Shown piece by piece: positions 28,648-29,160 of a stretch of 29,160 nt of DNA (positions are counted from its first letter, which is position 1; the number at the start of each line of letters is the position of its first letter). Below the pieces are notes generated by a model that saw nothing but the letters and a program-made list of their open reading frames with translations, had not been told where the DNA came from and made no database searches. The position numbers and the translations under genes were made by a program. The stretch spans positions 1 to 29,160 of IMG/VR virus record IMGVR_UViG_3300046009_006561; one strand, given 5' to 3'. The stretch is from a virus.

Positions 28648-29160
28648 TAGAAAACTCCTTCGTCGTCAGTTGGAAGGCCGAGGTGAATTTTGTGGTCGAG
28701 TGAAAGGGGCTCGTCGTCGTTGTAGAGGTCTGGAAACGGCGCGGGTTGGCCGAGAGCAGTCCAGGCTTGGTTGATTGCGTGTTTTTGGTCAGCGAGTTCA
28801 ATGTTCATGTGTTGGGAAAGCTGGCGATCGGAGAGGGTTTTGTTGTAGCGAGCTGCTGCGCCGTAGTGGGTTGGGGTTGCAGGTATTGGGTCTTTGGGGA
28901 CTGCGAGAACAGTGGATTTGTCGAAGTATTGTGAAAAGCCTTCTGGCGTTTTTGTGCCGATTGCGGCAGGCGCGGTTTTGCCGGGGGTGAGATATTCGGC
29001 TGGAGGAGCTTCGCCGGGAAGGAGTTTGTAGGGTGTTGGAGTGGCGTGGCGTTTTGCGCGATTGCGGAGCATTTGACGAGTATTGCGCTGCGCGTTGAGT
29101 TTGAAATGAGCGTTTTCGTTCGCGAGAATTTCGAGCGCCTGCGGATTGATGGTGATGAGT
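28647..29160 (-). CDS. Phage protein of unknown function, 5' part outside window
   Basis: The frame is open to the right edge, so at least 170 residues belong to it. Beyond the ATG at 29072 the sequence continues clearly coding, with INPQALEILANENAHFKLNA and then QRNTRQMLRNRAKR, so that ATG is probably internal. A Pro-rich central part (YKLLPGEAPPAEYLTPGKTA), a Tyr/Gln-rich stretch and the acidic end PTDDEGVF follow. I recognise the INPQxLEIL/RNTRxMLRNRAKR layout from phage hypotheticals, without a role. Confidence 0.65.
   Translation of the reverse strand, partial: LITINPQALEILANENAHFKLNAQRNTRQMLRNRAKRHATPTPYKLLPGEAPPAEYLTPGKTAPAAIGTKTPEGFSQYFDKSTVLAVPKDPIPATPTHYGAAARYNKTLSDRQLSQHMNIELADQKHAINQAWTALGQPAPFPDLYNDDEPLSLDHKIHLGLPTDDEGVF

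Overview
The window looks like part of the genome of a tailed double-stranded DNA phage. It carries ejection-type virion proteins, a tail-collar fibre, a family A DNA polymerase, helicases, a recombination set and a long run of tiny, tightly overlapping genes. No host gene, rRNA, tRNA, transposase, integrase or CRISPR array is visible. The host cannot be named from sequence alone. The Shine-Dalgarno sites are the usual GGAG type, and several small families (DUF7220, DUF7249, NGWTNY-type, DUF669/Sak4-like pairs) are common in phages of Proteobacteria, so a proteobacterial host is my guess.

Layout. Bases 1-6345 (plus strand) are the end of a virion module: a partial gene, a p32-like DNA-transfer protein, two large ejection-type proteins (the second with an N-terminal lytic transglycosylase-like domain), and a tail-collar fibre that starts with a signal-peptide-like segment. 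A G:U-rich hairpin at 6362-6390 sits where this unit converges with the minus-strand genes. Everything from 6375 to the right end is on the minus strand and is transcribed right to left, mostly with ATGA, TAATG or 8-14 bp overlaps.

The minus-strand block in transcription order. From 29160 to about 22260 it holds many small conserved phage genes, two of them HNH or repair enzymes, plus a HIRAN protein. Next come a UvrD-like helicase and a cluster of very short coiled-coil or KPFADAA-type genes containing an exact 274-bp duplication. Then come DNA-binding-like small proteins and a gene with a long structured leader (16762-17235). A four-armed hairpin array ending in an intrinsic terminator (16642-16741) follows. 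After it lie the replication and recombination genes: a PD-(D/E)XK nuclease with Fe-S cysteines, a Sak4-like ATPase, a DUF669-type ssDNA-binding protein, an HNH nuclease, a ParB-methyltransferase fusion, a DUF1599/MazG-like protein, an Acb2-like anti-CBASS protein, a uracil-DNA-glycosylase-like/exonuclease fusion, two small membrane proteins, DNA polymerase and a DUF3987-like helicase.

How they fit together. Polymerase, exonuclease, both helicases, the annealing ATPase, the SSB and the Fe-S nuclease make up a nearly complete replication and recombination kit. The methyltransferase and the Acb2-like protein suggest resistance to host defence. The most unusual points are these. The PolA system is broken inside its 3'-5' exonuclease domain, with two membrane-protein genes in the gap. 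A short acidic C-terminal tail recurs on several unrelated proteins. There is an attenuator-like hairpin array. A duplicated, shuffled set of tiny genes has ribosome-binding sites coded inside the preceding gene's last codons. A repair-enzyme gene seems to start at ATT. No stretch over 300 bases lacks a gene.
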